Part shown: positions 49,731-58,914 of the stretch, piece after piece
Layout of the letters: each line of letters opens with the position of its first letter
Position numbering within the stretch: position 1 is the stretch's first letter
DNA from: Novosphingobium jiangmenense
GTDB taxonomy: Bacteria; Pseudomonadota; Alphaproteobacteria; Sphingomonadales; Sphingomonadaceae
NCBI RefSeq assembly: GCF_015694345.1
Contig: NZ_JADQDC010000005.1
Span: 1-64,000 of the forward strand
Length of the DNA stretch: 64,000 nucleotides
Direction of reading: 5' to 3'
Notes under the pieces: model-generated
Seen by the model: only the letters and a program-made list of their open reading frames with translations
Database searches by the model: none
Told to the model about the DNA's origin: nothing
Made by a program: the position numbers and the translations under genes

Positions 49731-51475
49731 GCGGACATTCCCTCCAGGTCATGCAATTCGTGATGGCACAGCAGGGCAAGCCCGTCGCCTGACCGCAAGG
49801 GCGGCGGCGCGGCATTGCACGTGCCCGCGATAGCCACGGGACAGCGCGGCAGGAAGCGGCACAGATCGTCTCCGCTTTCGCCCGCCAGGACGGCCTTGCG
49901 CGTCCTCGCCTGCTCCAGCCAGCCGGCCCGCATTTCCGGAACGGAGTCCGTCAGCAGGTCGGTGTAGGGATGATGCACCCCGCGCCCGAACGCCGCCGCA
50001 TCGGCCTGCTCCACCGCCGTGCCGCCATAGAGCACCAGCACCTGATCGCAGAAGGCGCGCACCGTGGAAATGTCGTGGCTGATGAACACCGTGGCGATGC
50101 CGAGTTCGCGCCGCAACTCGTCGATCAGCTCGAGGATCGCTGCGCCGACCACGGTATCGAGTGCCGAGGTCACCTCGTCGCACAGCAGCACCTCGGGCCG
50201 CGCTGCCAGCGCACGCGCGAGGTTCACCCGCTGCTTCTGCCCGCCAGAAAGCTGGCGCACGTTGCGCGTTGCCAAGTGTGCAGGAAGCCGGATCAGATCG
50301 AGCAGACGCGCCACTTCAGCCTCTGCCGCAGCCCCCTTCAGCCCGTGATAGAACGCCAGCGGCCGCGCCAGCGCCTGCCCCACGGTCTGCACCGGATTGA
50401 GCGCAGTATCGGCGTTCTGGAACACGAGTTGCACCCGCCGGAACTGCTCGCGGCTGCGCCCTTCCAGTCCCTTGGGCAATTCCTCGCCCGCAAGGCTGAC
50501 CGAACCCGCGCTCCGTGGCAGCAGCCCGGCGATCACGCGTGCGAGGGTCGACTTGCCCGATCCGCTCTCGCCGATCACGCCCAGCGTCGCGCCCTTGGCC
50601 AGCGACAGCGAGATGTCGCGCAGCACCGGCACCTTGCCATAGGCAGCGTGTACGCCCTCGACCTTGAGCAGTGCCTCCTTGCCGACCACCGCCGGTGCAG
50701 ACCGCGCATGAGGCCGCGCTGCCCCCATCAGCGTGCGAGTGTAGTCGTCAGCGGGCGCGTGCAGAACCTGCTCCGCCGCCCCCTGCTCGCGCGTCCGCCC
50801 CTGGTTGAGCACGAGGATGCTGTCCGCCATCTGCGCCACGACCGCCAGATCATGGCTGACATAGATCGCCGTCGCCCCCACCGAAGCAATCGCCACCTTG
50901 AAGGCCTTCAGCACCTCGACCTGCGTGGTCACGTCGAGCGCCGTGGTCGGCTCGTCGAGGATCACCAATTCGGGCCGCGTGATCAGCGCCATCGCCGCCA
51001 TCAGCCGCTGCAACTGCCCGCCCGAAAGCTGGTGCGGATAACGCGCACCGATGGTTTCTGGCGAAGGCAGCGCCAGCGCCCGGAACAGGTCGACCGCCCG
51101 CGCCTCGGCCTCTTCCTTTCCAGCCAGCCGATGCACCAGCAAAGGTTCGGTCACTTGCGCCATGATCGTGCGCGAGGGATTGAACGCCGAAGCCGCACTT
51201 TGCGCCACATAGGCCACACGCCGCCCGCGCAGGGCCTGCAGCCCCGCATCGTCAAGCCGGTCGACCCGCGTCTCGCCCAGCCGCACTTCGCCGGAGATCG
51301 TCGCGCCGAAACGGGAATGCCCCATCAGCGCCAGCGCAATCGTCGTCTTGCCCGAGCCGGATTCTCCGATCAGCGCCAGCACCTGCCCGCGCTCGATCTC
51401 GAACGAGACGCCATCGACAATCGCCTTGCCGCCTGCCGTGATGCGCAGGTCCTTCACTGCAACGTGCGCGCTCAT
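49727..51475 (-). CDS. fused two-domain ABC transporter ATP-binding protein
   Basis: A 582-residue protein with two complete ABC ATPase domains, equivalent to DppD and DppF fused. Domain 1: Walker A IGESGSGKTTIAL (about 36-48), signature HQLSGGQLQRLM, Walker B LVILDEPTTALD. Domain 2: IGESGSGKSTLAR, signature RQLSGGQKQRVN, Walker B LLCDEVTSALD. A C-terminal Cys-containing oligopeptide/dipeptide extension (RFLPRCPVA, GTCNAAPP) is typical of the family. It powers the family-5 importer encoded just upstream. Confidence 0.93.
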   Translation of the reverse strand: MSAHVAVKDLRITAGGKAIVDGVSFEIERGQVLALIGESGSGKTTIALALMGHSRFGATISGEVRLGETRVDRLDDAGLQALRGRRVAYVAQSAASAFNPSRTIMAQVTEPLLVHRLAGKEEAEARAVDLFRALALPSPETIGARYPHQLSGGQLQRLMAAMALITRPELVILDEPTTALDVTTQVEVLKAFKVAIASVGATAIYVSHDLAVVAQMADSILVLNQGRTREQGAAEQVLHAPADDYTRTLMGAARPHARSAPAVVGKEALLKVEGVHAAYGKVPVLRDISLSLAKGATLGVIGESGSGKSTLARVIAGLLPRSAGSVSLAGEELPKGLEGRSREQFRRVQLVFQNADTALNPVQTVGQALARPLAFYHGLKGAAAEAEVARLLDLIRLPAHLATRNVRQLSGGQKQRVNLARALAARPEVLLCDEVTSALDTVVGAAILELIDELRRELGIATVFISHDISTVRAFCDQVLVLYGGTAVEQADAAAFGRGVHHPYTDLLTDSVPEMRAGWLEQARTRKAVLAGESGDDLCRFLPRCPVAIAGTCNAAPPPLRSGDGLALLCHHELHDLEGMSA

Positions 51476-52296
51476 CCCTGCTTCTCCACGGGCTTGAGCG
51501 CATCAATCAGCAGGTTCGCCCCCACCGTCAGCGTAGCGATGGCCAAGGCCGGCATCACGATCGCAGGCGCGCCGTCGACAAGGCCGGACATGTTCTCGCG
51601 CACCAGCGAGCCGAGGTCGGCATAGGGCGGCTGCACGCCAAGGCCGAGGAAGGACAGGCCCGACAGCAGCAGCACGATGAACACGAAGCGCAGGCCGAAA
51701 TCGGCCAGCAGCGGATGGATCATGTTCGGCAGCACCTCGCGCAGGGCAACATGCAGTCCGCCCTCGCCGCGCGCCCGCGCCACGGTCACGAAATCGAGCG
51801 AAACGACATTGACTGCCAGAGCCCTCGCAATGCGGTAGTTGCCCGGAACGTAGGTGATCGCCGTGATCGTCAGCAGCAGCGCAAGCGAGGAACCGAACGC
51901 GGCCACCATGACCAGTGCGAAGATCTTCGACGGGATCGAGATCAGCGTGTCCATCGCACGCGAAAGCACTTCGTCCACCCATCCCCCGCGCACTGCGGCG
52001 GTCAGCGCCAGCGTGGTTCCGATCAGACAGGCCAGCAAGGCTGCACCCGCGCCAAGGAACACGGTATAGCGCGCGCCCCACAGCAGGCGGCTCAGCACGT
52101 CACGCCCAAGGTAGTCGCTACCGAGCGGGAACGCCGACGAGACCGGCGAGAACACGTCCTGATCGACGAACGCGCCCACGCCGTGCGGCGCGACAGCCGG
52201 TCCGACCAGCGCCACCGCCAGCCAGAACAGCACGAGGCTCAGACCGATACGGCCCGACAGCGGCAAGGACTTCGCGAAAGAGGCAAACCGGCTCAT
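51472..52296 (-). CDS. ABC transporter permease, DppC type
   Basis: A 274-residue inner-membrane permease with about six membrane segments. The N-terminal FPLGSDYLGRDVLSRLLWG block is diagnostic of the DppC/OppC/NikC type, and the EAA loop is VARARGEGGLHVALREVLPN, which contacts the ATPase. Partner of the DppB-type permease. Four-base overlaps on both sides. Confidence 0.92.
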   Translation of the reverse strand: MSRFASFAKSLPLSGRIGLSLVLFWLAVALVGPAVAPHGVGAFVDQDVFSPVSSAFPLGSDYLGRDVLSRLLWGARYTVFLGAGAALLACLIGTTLALTAAVRGGWVDEVLSRAMDTLISIPSKIFALVMVAAFGSSLALLLTITAITYVPGNYRIARALAVNVVSLDFVTVARARGEGGLHVALREVLPNMIHPLLADFGLRFVFIVLLLSGLSFLGLGVQPPYADLGSLVRENMSGLVDGAPAIVMPALAIATLTVGANLLIDALKPVEKQG

Positions 52297-53276
52297 TGCG
52301 CGCGCAGCCTCGGATTGGCGAGGATCGCGACGACGTCGGCCACCAGCACCAGTGTCAGGTAGATCGCGCAGAAGATCATCGCGCAGGCCTGCAACAACGG
52401 CATGTCGCGGCTGGTCACGGCGTTCACCATCAGGCTGGCGAGACCGGGAAAGTTGAAGATCGTCTCGACGATGATCGCCCCGCCCAGCAGGTAGGACAAA
52501 GACAGCGCCACCGCGTTGACAATGGGGCCCACGGCGTTGGGCATGACGTGGAACAGCACGACGCGACGGAACGGCACGCCCTTGAGCCGCGCCATCTCGA
52601 CATAGGGTCGGTCAAGCTGATCGGCCACTGCCGCCCGCGTCATCCGCGCCATCTGCGCAATCACCACCACCGACAGCGACAGCACCGGCAGCGCGCAGGA
52701 GCGCAGCGTATCCCAAAGGCTCGCATCCTCGCTGACCAGCGCGATCGAAGGCAGCCACAGCAGCTTGACCGAGAACACCAGCACGCCCAGCGTAGCCACC
52801 AGAAACTCAGGCACAGCCACGGCGGACAGTGTCAGCACGTTGAGGGTCCGGTCCAGCCGTCCGCCGCGATTGATCGCCGAAGCTATGCCGATCGCCAGCG
52901 CCAGCGGCACCGAGACGAGCGCGGTGAATCCGGCCAGCATCAGCGAATTGGGCAGGCGCGCCGAGATGACCTCGCGCACCGGCATGTTCGCCACCAGCGA
53001 GCGGCCCGGATCGCCCTGCGCCATGCCGCCCAGCCAATCGACGTATCGCGTCAGCGCAGGCCGATCGAGCCCCATCTCGTGCCGCAGCGCGGCCACCTGT
53101 TCAGGCGTCGCGCTTTGCCCCAGCGTCTCCTGCGCGGCATCGCCCGGCAGCAGGCCGGAGATGGTGAATACCACTGCGGAAACCAGCAGCAGCGTGACCA
53201 GTGCCGAGCCGATCCGCTTGGCGATCAGCGGCAGCACGCCCGAGATCGCGGAGCGAGGGGCCGCGCCGCCGCTCAC
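52293..53276 (-). CDS. ABC transporter permease, DppB type
   Basis: A 327-residue inner-membrane permease. It starts with AKRIGSALVTLLLVSAVVF, typical of DppB/OppB/NikB, contains PGDAAQETLG and MGLDRPALTRYVDWLGG, and the EAA loop YVEMARLKGVPFRRVVLFHV. About six membrane segments. The GTG at 53276 gives the same four-base GTGA overlap as the rest of the operon and is preferred over the ATG at 53288. Confidence 0.9.
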   Translation of the reverse strand: MSGGAAPRSAISGVLPLIAKRIGSALVTLLLVSAVVFTISGLLPGDAAQETLGQSATPEQVAALRHEMGLDRPALTRYVDWLGGMAQGDPGRSLVANMPVREVISARLPNSLMLAGFTALVSVPLALAIGIASAINRGGRLDRTLNVLTLSAVAVPEFLVATLGVLVFSVKLLWLPSIALVSEDASLWDTLRSCALPVLSLSVVVIAQMARMTRAAVADQLDRPYVEMARLKGVPFRRVVLFHVMPNAVGPIVNAVALSLSYLLGGAIIVETIFNFPGLASLMVNAVTSRDMPLLQACAMIFCAIYLTLVLVADVVAILANPRLRAQ

Positions 53277-54802
53277 GCGTCCCACCATGCATATTCGGCA
53301 AAGCGATAGCCCATCAGCCCGCCCAGCGGGATCGCGGTCATCCCCTTCAGTCGCCGGTCGTGCCCGTCGAGCATGTTGATGAACACCGGGATAGCCACGC
53401 CGCACTGGTCATGCACCAGGCGCTGCATTTCGCCGTAAAGCTCCTTGCGCCGCGCCTCGTCGGCCTCGGCGCGCGCTTCGGTCAGCAACATGTCGAAGCG
53501 CGGGTTCTTCCACCCGCTCTCGTTCCACTCGGCGTCAGAGCGGAAGAACTGGCTGAACACGAGGTCGGCGGTCGGCCGCGGATTGGTGTTCCCGAAGCTC
53601 ATCGGGTGCTTCATCCAGTGGGTCGACCAGTAGCCATCTGCCGGCATCCGGTTCACCGCGAACTCGAGCCCTGCCTGCGCACCATATTCCTGCAGCACCG
53701 AGGCCATGTCGACCGAGCCTGCCGCGGCGGGCGAGCAGTAGATCGGCAGGCGTACGCCCTTCAGCCCCGAACGCGCAACGTGCCACTTCGCCCGGTCGAT
53801 ATCGAGCACCGTCTGCGGCACGGCGGGGTTGAAATAGGGGTGGAAGGGCGGGATCGGTTGATCGTTGCCGATCGTCGCATAGCCCCGGAAGAGCGCGCGT
53901 TTGATCAGCGGACGGTCGATGAGGTGCTTCACTGCCGCCACGAAATCGCGGTTTCCGGTGGGCAGTTCGGTCTGCCGCATGACCAGATCGGTGTAGAGCG
54001 GCGACGGCGTTGTCAGGATGCCATGCTGCGCCGACCGCTCGATCCGCCGCGTCGACAATGGTTGCACCGCGATGATCAGTTGCACGTCGCCCGCCAGCAG
54101 CGCGTTGACCCGCCCGATCTCGTCGGGAATGGCGATGATCTCGATCCGGTCGAGATAGGGCTCGCCATTGCGCCAGTATTCCGTATTGCGCGTGACGACG
54201 GTGCGCACGCCGGGGCGGAAGTCGGCCAGCCGGAACGGCCCGCTGCCGTTGCCGGTCGGCTTGTCCTCGCCCGCCGGCACGATCAGGAAGTGCGATTGCG
54301 ACAGGATCGCCGGCAAGTCGGCATTGGCGCCAGTCAGGCGGATGATCACGCCGTGGCGCCCATCGGTGCGAACATCGGCAAACTGCTTGGCGATCGAAGC
54401 AACCTTGGACCCCAGCTTGGGATCGAGATGGCGCTGCAGCGAATGCACGACGTCGGCGCTGGTCAGCTCGCGCCCGTCGGCAAAGCGCACCCCGCGCCGC
54501 AGATCCACATGCCATGTGATCCGGTCGGCAGACTCGATGCTCTGCGCAAGAAACGGACGCGGGCGCAGGTCCCCCTCCATGCGGGTAAGGCCGCTGTAGA
54601 GGCAGAAGTGCCGCACATAGTCCGTCGCCATCGCGCCCTTGGCCGGATCGAGCGTATCGGCAGTCGAGGACGATTGCATCGCCACCCGGATCGATCCGCC
54701 CCGGCGTGGCACGGCACGCGCCGGACCGGACAGACCCGGCAGCGTGATCGCGCCTGCTGCGGCCAGGCCCGAACCAATCAGGGTGCGACGGGTGAAGTCC
54801 AT
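53273..54802 (-). CDS. ABC transporter substrate-binding protein, family 5
   Basis: A 509-residue periplasmic binding protein of the peptide/nickel/opine family (SBP_bac_5). It has a twin-arginine signal (TRRTLIGSGLAAAGAITLPG), unusual but known for this family. Blocks: ADTLDPAKGAMATDYV, GVRFADGRELTSADVVHSL, NGSGPFRLADF and YWRNGEPYLDRIEI. Family members bind peptides, heme, nickel-chelates or opines, so the ligand is open. Tat export hints at folding with a bound cofactor or metal. TGATG overlap with the upstream oxidase. Confidence 0.92.
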   Translation of the reverse strand: MDFTRRTLIGSGLAAAGAITLPGLSGPARAVPRRGGSIRVAMQSSSTADTLDPAKGAMATDYVRHFCLYSGLTRMEGDLRPRPFLAQSIESADRITWHVDLRRGVRFADGRELTSADVVHSLQRHLDPKLGSKVASIAKQFADVRTDGRHGVIIRLTGANADLPAILSQSHFLIVPAGEDKPTGNGSGPFRLADFRPGVRTVVTRNTEYWRNGEPYLDRIEIIAIPDEIGRVNALLAGDVQLIIAVQPLSTRRIERSAQHGILTTPSPLYTDLVMRQTELPTGNRDFVAAVKHLIDRPLIKRALFRGYATIGNDQPIPPFHPYFNPAVPQTVLDIDRAKWHVARSGLKGVRLPIYCSPAAAGSVDMASVLQEYGAQAGLEFAVNRMPADGYWSTHWMKHPMSFGNTNPRPTADLVFSQFFRSDAEWNESGWKNPRFDMLLTEARAEADEARRKELYGEMQRLVHDQCGVAIPVFINMLDGHDRRLKGMTAIPLGGLMGYRFAEYAWWDA

Positions 54803-56085
54803 CAGTGCAGCCAGTCCTGCAGGCGATACCATGCCCCCACCATCGGCAGGAACCACGGCTTGCCCAGATGGCCGGGGATCGCAGGCCAGGAAAGGTCGGC
54901 AAAGGGATTGGCCGCGGGATCGCCACCCATCACCCGCGCCATGCGCCCGCCCATCGCGGTCGCCATCTGCACACCGTGGCCGCTGTAGCCCATGGCGTAG
55001 AACAGCCCGTCATGCTCGCCCGCGCGCGGCAGGCGGTCGGCCGTGAGGTCGATCGCTCCGCCCCAGCACGCGGCAATGCCGATGCCGGCCAGCTCCGGAA
55101 ACATCTCGCGCAGCTTCGCTTCGAGAATGCGACCAGACTTGGCATCCGAGGTCGGGTTGGACAGCGCAAACCGCGCTCGCCCACCGAAGATCAGGCGGTT
55201 GTCGGCAGTCAGGCGGAAGTAGTTGCCGATCACCCGGCTCGTCACATAGTTGCGCCGCGTCGGGAACAGCCGGGCCGCCAGATCGGCAGGCAACGGATCG
55301 GTCGCGATCACGAAACTGCCCACGGTCACGATGCGGCGACGAAACCAGCCGAACGGCGGATAAGGGCTGTTGCCACCGGTCGCCACCAGCACTTGCCTTG
55401 CCCGGACCGATCCGCGCGGCGTGCTCAGCTTCCAGCCGGTTGCGGCGCGCTCCATGGCTTCGACCGGGGCATTCTCCCAGATGCGCGCGCCTGCCCGCAC
55501 CGCCGCCTCGCCCAGCCCCACGCCCAGCTTGCCGGGGTGGAGCTGCGCGCTCGTCGTCTGCACCAGCGCGCCATGGAAACCCTGCGCGTTGATCTCGGAG
55601 GCAAGCTCGCCGGGACCGATGAGCAGGGCGTTCGGGTCCACCTCTTTCAGCAGCAGCGCGTGCGCCGCCTCAAGCTTGGCGAAATGCTCTGGCTTGGCGG
55701 CCAGCTTGGCACGGCCGCATCGGGTGAAGTCGCAGTCGATCCCCTCGCGCGCGGCAATGCGGCCAACGGTGTCGACCGCCTCGACATGGGCAAGGTACCA
55801 CTTGCGCGCAAGGTCGATGCCGTGCCCCGCCGCGAGAGCACCGAAGTCATGCGCTGTTCCTGCATTGCACTGTCCGCCGTTGCGCCCCGAGGCAGCACCC
55901 GCAATGCGCCCCGCCTCGAACAGCACGACGCTCGCCCCGCCGCGCGCCAGCTCCAGCGCAGCAGAAAGCCCGGTGAAGCCACCGCCGATCACCGCCACGT
56001 CGCATTCGCCCTCGGCACGGCCGCGCTCGCCGCCCGCGAACGGGGGCGTGCTCATCTGCCAGTACGAGAGCGACTGCTGCGTCAT
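54802..56085 (-). CDS. FAD-dependent amine oxidase (PuuB/OrdL-like)
   Basis: A 427-residue DAO-family flavoprotein. FAD motif CDVAVIGGGFTGLSAALEL, the AGAASGRNGGQCNAGTAHD motif near 65 typical of gamma-glutamylputrescine oxidase relatives, and the C-terminal YAMGYSGHGVQMATAMG block. It would oxidise a secondary or primary amine with H2O2 or electron-transfer release. The characteristic partner gamma-glutamylputrescine synthetase (PuuA) is not in the window, so polyamine use is uncertain. Confidence 0.88.
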   Translation of the reverse strand: MTQQSLSYWQMSTPPFAGGERGRAEGECDVAVIGGGFTGLSAALELARGGASVVLFEAGRIAGAASGRNGGQCNAGTAHDFGALAAGHGIDLARKWYLAHVEAVDTVGRIAAREGIDCDFTRCGRAKLAAKPEHFAKLEAAHALLLKEVDPNALLIGPGELASEINAQGFHGALVQTTSAQLHPGKLGVGLGEAAVRAGARIWENAPVEAMERAATGWKLSTPRGSVRARQVLVATGGNSPYPPFGWFRRRIVTVGSFVIATDPLPADLAARLFPTRRNYVTSRVIGNYFRLTADNRLIFGGRARFALSNPTSDAKSGRILEAKLREMFPELAGIGIAACWGGAIDLTADRLPRAGEHDGLFYAMGYSGHGVQMATAMGGRMARVMGGDPAANPFADLSWPAIPGHLGKPWFLPMVGAWYRLQDWLH

Positions 56086-56088
56086 CGA

Positions 56089-56763
56089 TCAGAGGCCGAC
56101 CACCGCCGGCAGTGCGCCGATGTGCGGGATCTCGACATCGCGATAGTTCGCGTTCGAAGGCTCGTGCCCCCGGCCGACGAACACGCGGCAGCCAAAGCCG
56201 AGGTCGGTCGCGGTGTTCTGGTCATAGCGGAAGCTTGAGGACACGTGCATGCCCACTTCCGGCCCCATGCCCAGCTGGTCGAACATGTACTCGAACGCCT
56301 GCATTCGCGGCTTGTAGGCCTGCGCGCTTTCGGCGGTGCAGACCTTGTGGAACGTCGCCCCCAGCATGCCGACGTTCGACATGATCTGGCTGTTCATCGC
56401 GTTCGAGAGGATCACCAGCGGGATCTTGTCGCAGATCTTCGAAAGGCCGCCCGGCACGTCCTCGTGCGGCCCCCAGGTCGGCACGGCTTCATAGACCGCG
56501 TTCGCCTCTTCCTCGCGGAACTCGACGCCCCACTTCTTCGAGCAGCGATCGAGCGAGTTGGCGATCACGTCGCGGTAGGGCTTCCAAGCGCCGAGCACTT
56601 CATCAAGGCGATAAGCGCCCCAGTCCTTGCAGAACTTCGGCAGTGCCTCAGGCGGCAGGCGATCGGCATAGAATGCCGTCGCCATCTCGGTCATGCGGAA
56701 GCGGGTCAGCGTGCCGTAGCAGTCGAAGCTGATGAACTTGGGGGTGAAGACGGCGGTGCCCAT
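56089..56763 (-). CDS. HAD-superfamily, haloacid dehalogenase type II-like
   Basis: A 224-residue HAD hydrolase. The nucleophile Asp is in FISFDCYGTLTRF, motif II in VILSNAMNSQI, motif III Lys in AYKPRMQAFEYMF, and late motif FRYDQNTATDLGFGCRVFVGRG. The layout matches L-2-haloacid dehalogenases, but the second catalytic Asp of HAD phosphatases is absent as expected. Relatives are common beside FAD amine oxidases and importers, where dehalogenation is not proven. ATG 56763; three bases precede the next start. Confidence 0.85.
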   Translation of the reverse strand: MGTAVFTPKFISFDCYGTLTRFRMTEMATAFYADRLPPEALPKFCKDWGAYRLDEVLGAWKPYRDVIANSLDRCSKKWGVEFREEEANAVYEAVPTWGPHEDVPGGLSKICDKIPLVILSNAMNSQIMSNVGMLGATFHKVCTAESAQAYKPRMQAFEYMFDQLGMGPEVGMHVSSSFRYDQNTATDLGFGCRVFVGRGHEPSNANYRDVEIPHIGALPAVVGL

Positions 56764-56926
56764 GGCCTTGTTCGATCCCTGTCTGTTGCCCCGGGTCACT
56801 CCCCCGCGGCGGGTGTTTCTGCCAGCGATAGCACCATTGGCAGAGCGGAACTTGCACCCGTTCGAAGCCACCCCGCACCGCCCACGGCACTTTTTGCCAA
56901 GAGTTCACGGCACGACATGCCGCGCC

Positions 56927-57856
56927 TCAATACCCGCGTGACCGGTCGACTTCACCCAGCAACGGCTCGCCTGCCAGCAGTCGCTCGATATTGTCCGCCA
57001 GCACGTTACCCGCCGTCTCGTGGCGCGTCTCCGCCGCCACATGGGGGGTAAGGAAAATCGCGGGATGGCTATAAAAGACGTGACCTTCGGGCAACGGCTC
57101 GGGCGCGGTCACGTCGAGCATGGCCGCGCGCAGCTGTCCCGAAGCCAGAGCCTCCACCAGATCCTCCGCCACCAGATGCCCGCCCCGCCCGGCATTCACC
57201 ACGGCACTGCCCGCAGGCATCCTGGCAAAGGTCTCACGGCACAGGATTCCGCGTGTCTCGTCGGTCAACGGCAGCAGGCAGACGAGGATGTCCGCCTGCG
57301 CCAGAAAGGCATCGAACCCTGCCTCCCCGGCAAAGCAGGTCACGCCCGCGATCTCGCGCGGCGACCGGCTCCAGCCCGAAAGCGGGAAGCCCAATGGCTT
57401 GAGGATCTCAAGCGCCGCCCGCCCCAGTTCGCCCAGCCCCATGATCCCGACCCGGCTTTCCGACGCCAGCCGCGTATGGCGATAGGACCAACGTCCCGCG
57501 CGCTGTTCCGAGATGAAGAACGGCAGGTCGCGGTGCAGCGCAAGGCAGGCCATGGCGACATATTCCGCCATGCCGGTGATGATCCCCTGCTCCACCATGC
57601 GCACCACGCGCACTTGCGGAGGCAGGTCGGCCAGCGGCAACTGATCGATCCCGGCACCCACGCTGAACAGGATCTCGAGGTTGGGAAACTGCGCGATGAA
57701 CTCGCCCGGCGCATTCCACGCCGCGATATAGCGCACAGCCTCGGGGTCAACCTCATCGTGCCCCCAGCGCAGGAATGGCATCTCCGGCACGCGCGAGGCC
57801 ACAATATCGCGCCACACCAGCCCGCGTTGCTCGAGGCCATGATAAAGCAGTGTCAC
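56927..57856 (-). CDS. 2-hydroxyacid dehydrogenase (GhrA-like)
   Basis: A 309-residue NAD(P)-dependent D-2-hydroxyacid dehydrogenase of the glyoxylate/hydroxypyruvate reductase A group. The nucleotide motif is GIMGLGELGRAAL, catalytic Arg in VNAGRGGHLV, and His in FLTPHVAAETRHET. It interconverts a 2-oxoacid and a 2-hydroxyacid, a fit with deaminated product clearance. GTG start overlapping the PepSY stop by four bases (GTGA). Downstream is a 163-base gap before the HAD gene. Confidence 0.88.
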   Translation of the reverse strand: MTLLYHGLEQRGLVWRDIVASRVPEMPFLRWGHDEVDPEAVRYIAAWNAPGEFIAQFPNLEILFSVGAGIDQLPLADLPPQVRVVRMVEQGIITGMAEYVAMACLALHRDLPFFISEQRAGRWSYRHTRLASESRVGIMGLGELGRAALEILKPLGFPLSGWSRSPREIAGVTCFAGEAGFDAFLAQADILVCLLPLTDETRGILCRETFARMPAGSAVVNAGRGGHLVAEDLVEALASGQLRAAMLDVTAPEPLPEGHVFYSHPAIFLTPHVAAETRHETAGNVLADNIERLLAGEPLLGEVDRSRGY

Positions 57857-58848
57857 TTGCGCAATTTCCTTTGCTGCCACCACATCCGCGGACCTGTTAC
57901 CGCCAGCGCCACCAGCACCACCGCCTCGACCAGCAGCAGCATCAGGCCGATCGCTCCGAAACTTTCCCCGGTGTGCCACGGCAGCACCTTCATCCACAGC
58001 GCATCGTTTTGCGCGGCCGGGGTCGCCTTGATCACCTTGGCGGCCGAAAGCGTCACGGCAACGACATGGACGCTGCGCGGCCCGTCGCCGTCCGCCCGGA
58101 AATTGATGTCCAGCCGGTCCGCCTTGGGAAAGCGGATGTCGCGGAGCGGAGCCCGAGGGAACTGCGCCTGCGCTGCCGCCACGGCGGCGTCGATCTGCGC
58201 TCCCGTCGGGCTGTAGTTCGCCTGCACCGGCGCTGCCCCCGCAAACACGTCAGGCCCGGAAAGCAGCACGCCGGTCACCGCGCTCAGCAGCACCAGAACC
58301 GCGATGACGACACCGCCACTGCGATGCCACTGCCGCAACCGCACCCGTCCCGGCATGCGCGGATTGATCGTAAGGGCCTTGCCCCAGCGCCCCTTCGCCG
58401 GCCACCAGAAGCCGATCCCGCTCGCCGCCAGCAAAGTCAGCACGACTCCGCTCAGTGCCACGATCGCGAGGCCCGTCGTCCCCCACATCAGCCGGTAGTG
58501 CCACTGCAGCGCCGCTTCGAGCGGAAAGGCGAACGCTCCGCCCTCACGCACCACGAGCGCGCTGGCGGGATCAACCGCCGCGTAGGTCCCGTCCGAACGT
58601 TGCGCCATGGCGACATCGCCTGCGCGCGCCGGAAGAAACAGCCGGTCGACCCGCGCGCCTTCATGACCAGCCGCTGCAACCAGTGCCGAAACCGGTTGGT
58701 GTGCGCCCGCGCCGCCATACGGCCCCAGCAATCCCGACAACGGCTCGCGCAAGAGCAGGACTGCCCCCGTCATCGCCTGCAGCAACAGCAGCGGCGCAAA
58801 GGCCAGTGCCAGTCGGCGATGCCAGATCAGGAAGCCAGTGCGCCGCAT
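57853..58848 (-). CDS. PepSY-associated TM protein (siderophore-reductase-like)
   Basis: A 331-residue membrane protein with four membrane segments and a periplasmic PepSY-type region. Membrane-embedded histidines that could bind heme occur in IWHRRLALAFAP, QWHYRLMWG and RQWHRSGGVV. Proteins of this type next to TonB receptors are thought to reduce ferric siderophores in the periplasm. A perfect AAAGGAGGT site precedes the ATG, immediately after a strong terminator. Coupled to the hydroxyacid dehydrogenase. Confidence 0.88.
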   Translation of the reverse strand: MRRTGFLIWHRRLALAFAPLLLLQAMTGAVLLLREPLSGLLGPYGGAGAHQPVSALVAAAGHEGARVDRLFLPARAGDVAMAQRSDGTYAAVDPASALVVREGGAFAFPLEAALQWHYRLMWGTTGLAIVALSGVVLTLLAASGIGFWWPAKGRWGKALTINPRMPGRVRLRQWHRSGGVVIAVLVLLSAVTGVLLSGPDVFAGAAPVQANYSPTGAQIDAAVAAAQAQFPRAPLRDIRFPKADRLDINFRADGDGPRSVHVVAVTLSAAKVIKATPAAQNDALWMKVLPWHTGESFGAIGLMLLLVEAVVLVALAVTGPRMWWQQRKLRK

Positions 58849-58861
58849 CAGACCTCCTTTG

Positions 58862-58900
58862 CCAAAGAAAAAGGGCCGCTGGAACTCTCTCCAGCGGCCC
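58862..58900 (-). terminator. intrinsic terminator between TonB receptor and PepSY gene
   Basis: On the minus strand a perfect ten-base stem GGGCCGCTGG / CCAGCGGCCC (58900-58873, eight-base loop) is followed by TTTTTCTTT. It begins 14 bases after the receptor stop, and the T-run ends a few bases before the PepSY ribosome-binding site. Confidence 0.9.
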
Positions 58901-58914
58901 TTCCAGATGCCCGA

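Noticed and set aside
56880..56905. A possible sigma-54 promoter (GGCAC-TTTTT-GCC) upstream of the HAD gene
   Set aside because: The GG and GC are eight bases apart instead of ten, and the word is simply a small inverted repeat. No sigma-54 activator gene is in the window.
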